Shown here: positions 63,769 to 64,000 of the stretch, in pieces
How positions within the stretch are numbered: position 1 is the stretch's first letter
How the letters are laid out: each line of letters starts with the position of its first letter
From: Planctomycetota bacterium
GTDB lineage: Bacteria; Planctomycetota; Phycisphaerae; Sedimentisphaerales; Anaerohalosphaeraceae
DNA: 64,000 nt
Assembly: GCA_029552545.1 (NCBI GenBank)
Contig: JAKPDO010000051.1
Span: 29,155-93,154 of the forward strand
Reading direction: 5' to 3'
The notes under the pieces: generated by a model
Databases searched by the model: none
The model's input: the letters and a program-made list of their open reading frames with translations, nothing else
What the model was told of the DNA's origin: nothing
Position numbers and translations under genes: made by a program

Positions 63769-64000
63769 TTAGGGAAGCCATGGTAGATCGTACCCCCGCA
63801 GTGCATATTCTTCTTTGGTCATATAATCGGGTCCCAACCAGTCTAACATAACCGGCGGCAATCTGACAAGCTGCATCGGGATTTTCGGATCGGTTTGACG
63901 CACGATCTGCCAAGGGGTCTTATGCTGTTTATTCATGTTTGTCCGGACCAGGTTGTACCAGGCCTGATAGGAGGCCGCCCGTTGATGAAAATCCCGAATC
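63769..64000 (-). CDS. Transposase/integrase-like C-terminal fragment, cut by window edge
   Basis: The minus-strand frame is open from the window end to a TAA at 63771-63769. It reads DFHQRAASYQAWYNLVRTNM, then HKTPWQIVRQ and PPVMLDWLGPDYM, about 76 residues. A Tyr-Asn pair, a short basic stretch and a TPW/TPY-type motif are typical of the C-terminal end of DDE integrase-type transposases (compare YNxxRxH...TP in IS3- and IS481-like enzymes). The start lies outside the window, so family and intactness cannot be told. The 63.1-64.0 kb stretch around it is AT-richer than the rest. Confidence 0.5.
   Translation of the reverse strand, partial: IRDFHQRAASYQAWYNLVRTNMNKQHKTPWQIVRQTDPKIPMQLVRLPPVMLDWLGPDYMTKEEYALRGYDLPWLP

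Overview
The window is about 60% GC and gene-dense, and reads as an anaerobic, polysaccharide-degrading bacterium with an outer membrane. The best guess is Planctomycetota, class Phycisphaerae (Sedimentisphaerales-like). The evidence is an Rnf complex, two family-11 rhamnogalacturonan lyases, secreted GH2 enzymes, a double DUF1080 protein, two secreted proteins ending in a dockerin-like ADLN-x-D-x-x-V...L...WL tail, and heptosyltransferase-type genes. This is inferred from gene content, not from a marker gene.

Layout. 1-556 is the C-terminal end of a Gfo/Idh/MocA oxidoreductase. 600-6282 is an Rnf operon (RseC-like small protein, then rnfC-D-G-E-A-B) with a promoter and a probable terminator. 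6313-7582 is an AT-richer AAA+/DUF4143 ATPase behind a promoter carrying two perfect palindromes. 7662-8735 is a lipoprotein gene. 8876-20173 is a surface-polysaccharide cluster of eight glycosyltransferases plus an asparagine synthase, in two convergent arms. 20180-23610 holds rseP and dxr. 23719-27390 holds the divergent repair genes uvrA and nfi around a symmetric promoter. 27391-27947 is a mosaic of short repeats.

28000-53451 is the most interesting part: a locus for rhamnogalacturonan and L-rhamnose. Two tandem PL11 lyases and two GH2 glycosidases flank a divergent block. A deoR regulator and a fused E1 alpha/beta dehydrogenase lie on the minus strand. On the plus strand are E2, E3, a PHP-like protein, an SDR dehydrogenase, a large MDR dehydrogenase, rhaB, a RhaE-type aldolase, rhaA and a purine/cytosine-permease-like transporter. 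The simple reading is that lyases and glycosidases release rhamnose outside the cytoplasm. Rhamnose is then imported, isomerised, phosphorylated and split to DHAP and L-lactaldehyde. The SDR/MDR and the dedicated 2-oxoacid dehydrogenase would handle the three-carbon products, under DeoR-type control.

53622-57099 holds bioA, bioD and a double-DUF1080 protein. 57101-58784 is purC with an orphan ABC ATPase. 59038-63099 holds two secreted dockerin-tailed proteins around a GT9 glycosyltransferase. The last kilobase is AT-richer, largely non-coding, and ends in a transposase/integrase-like fragment that runs off the window. I found no rRNA, tRNA or CRISPR array.
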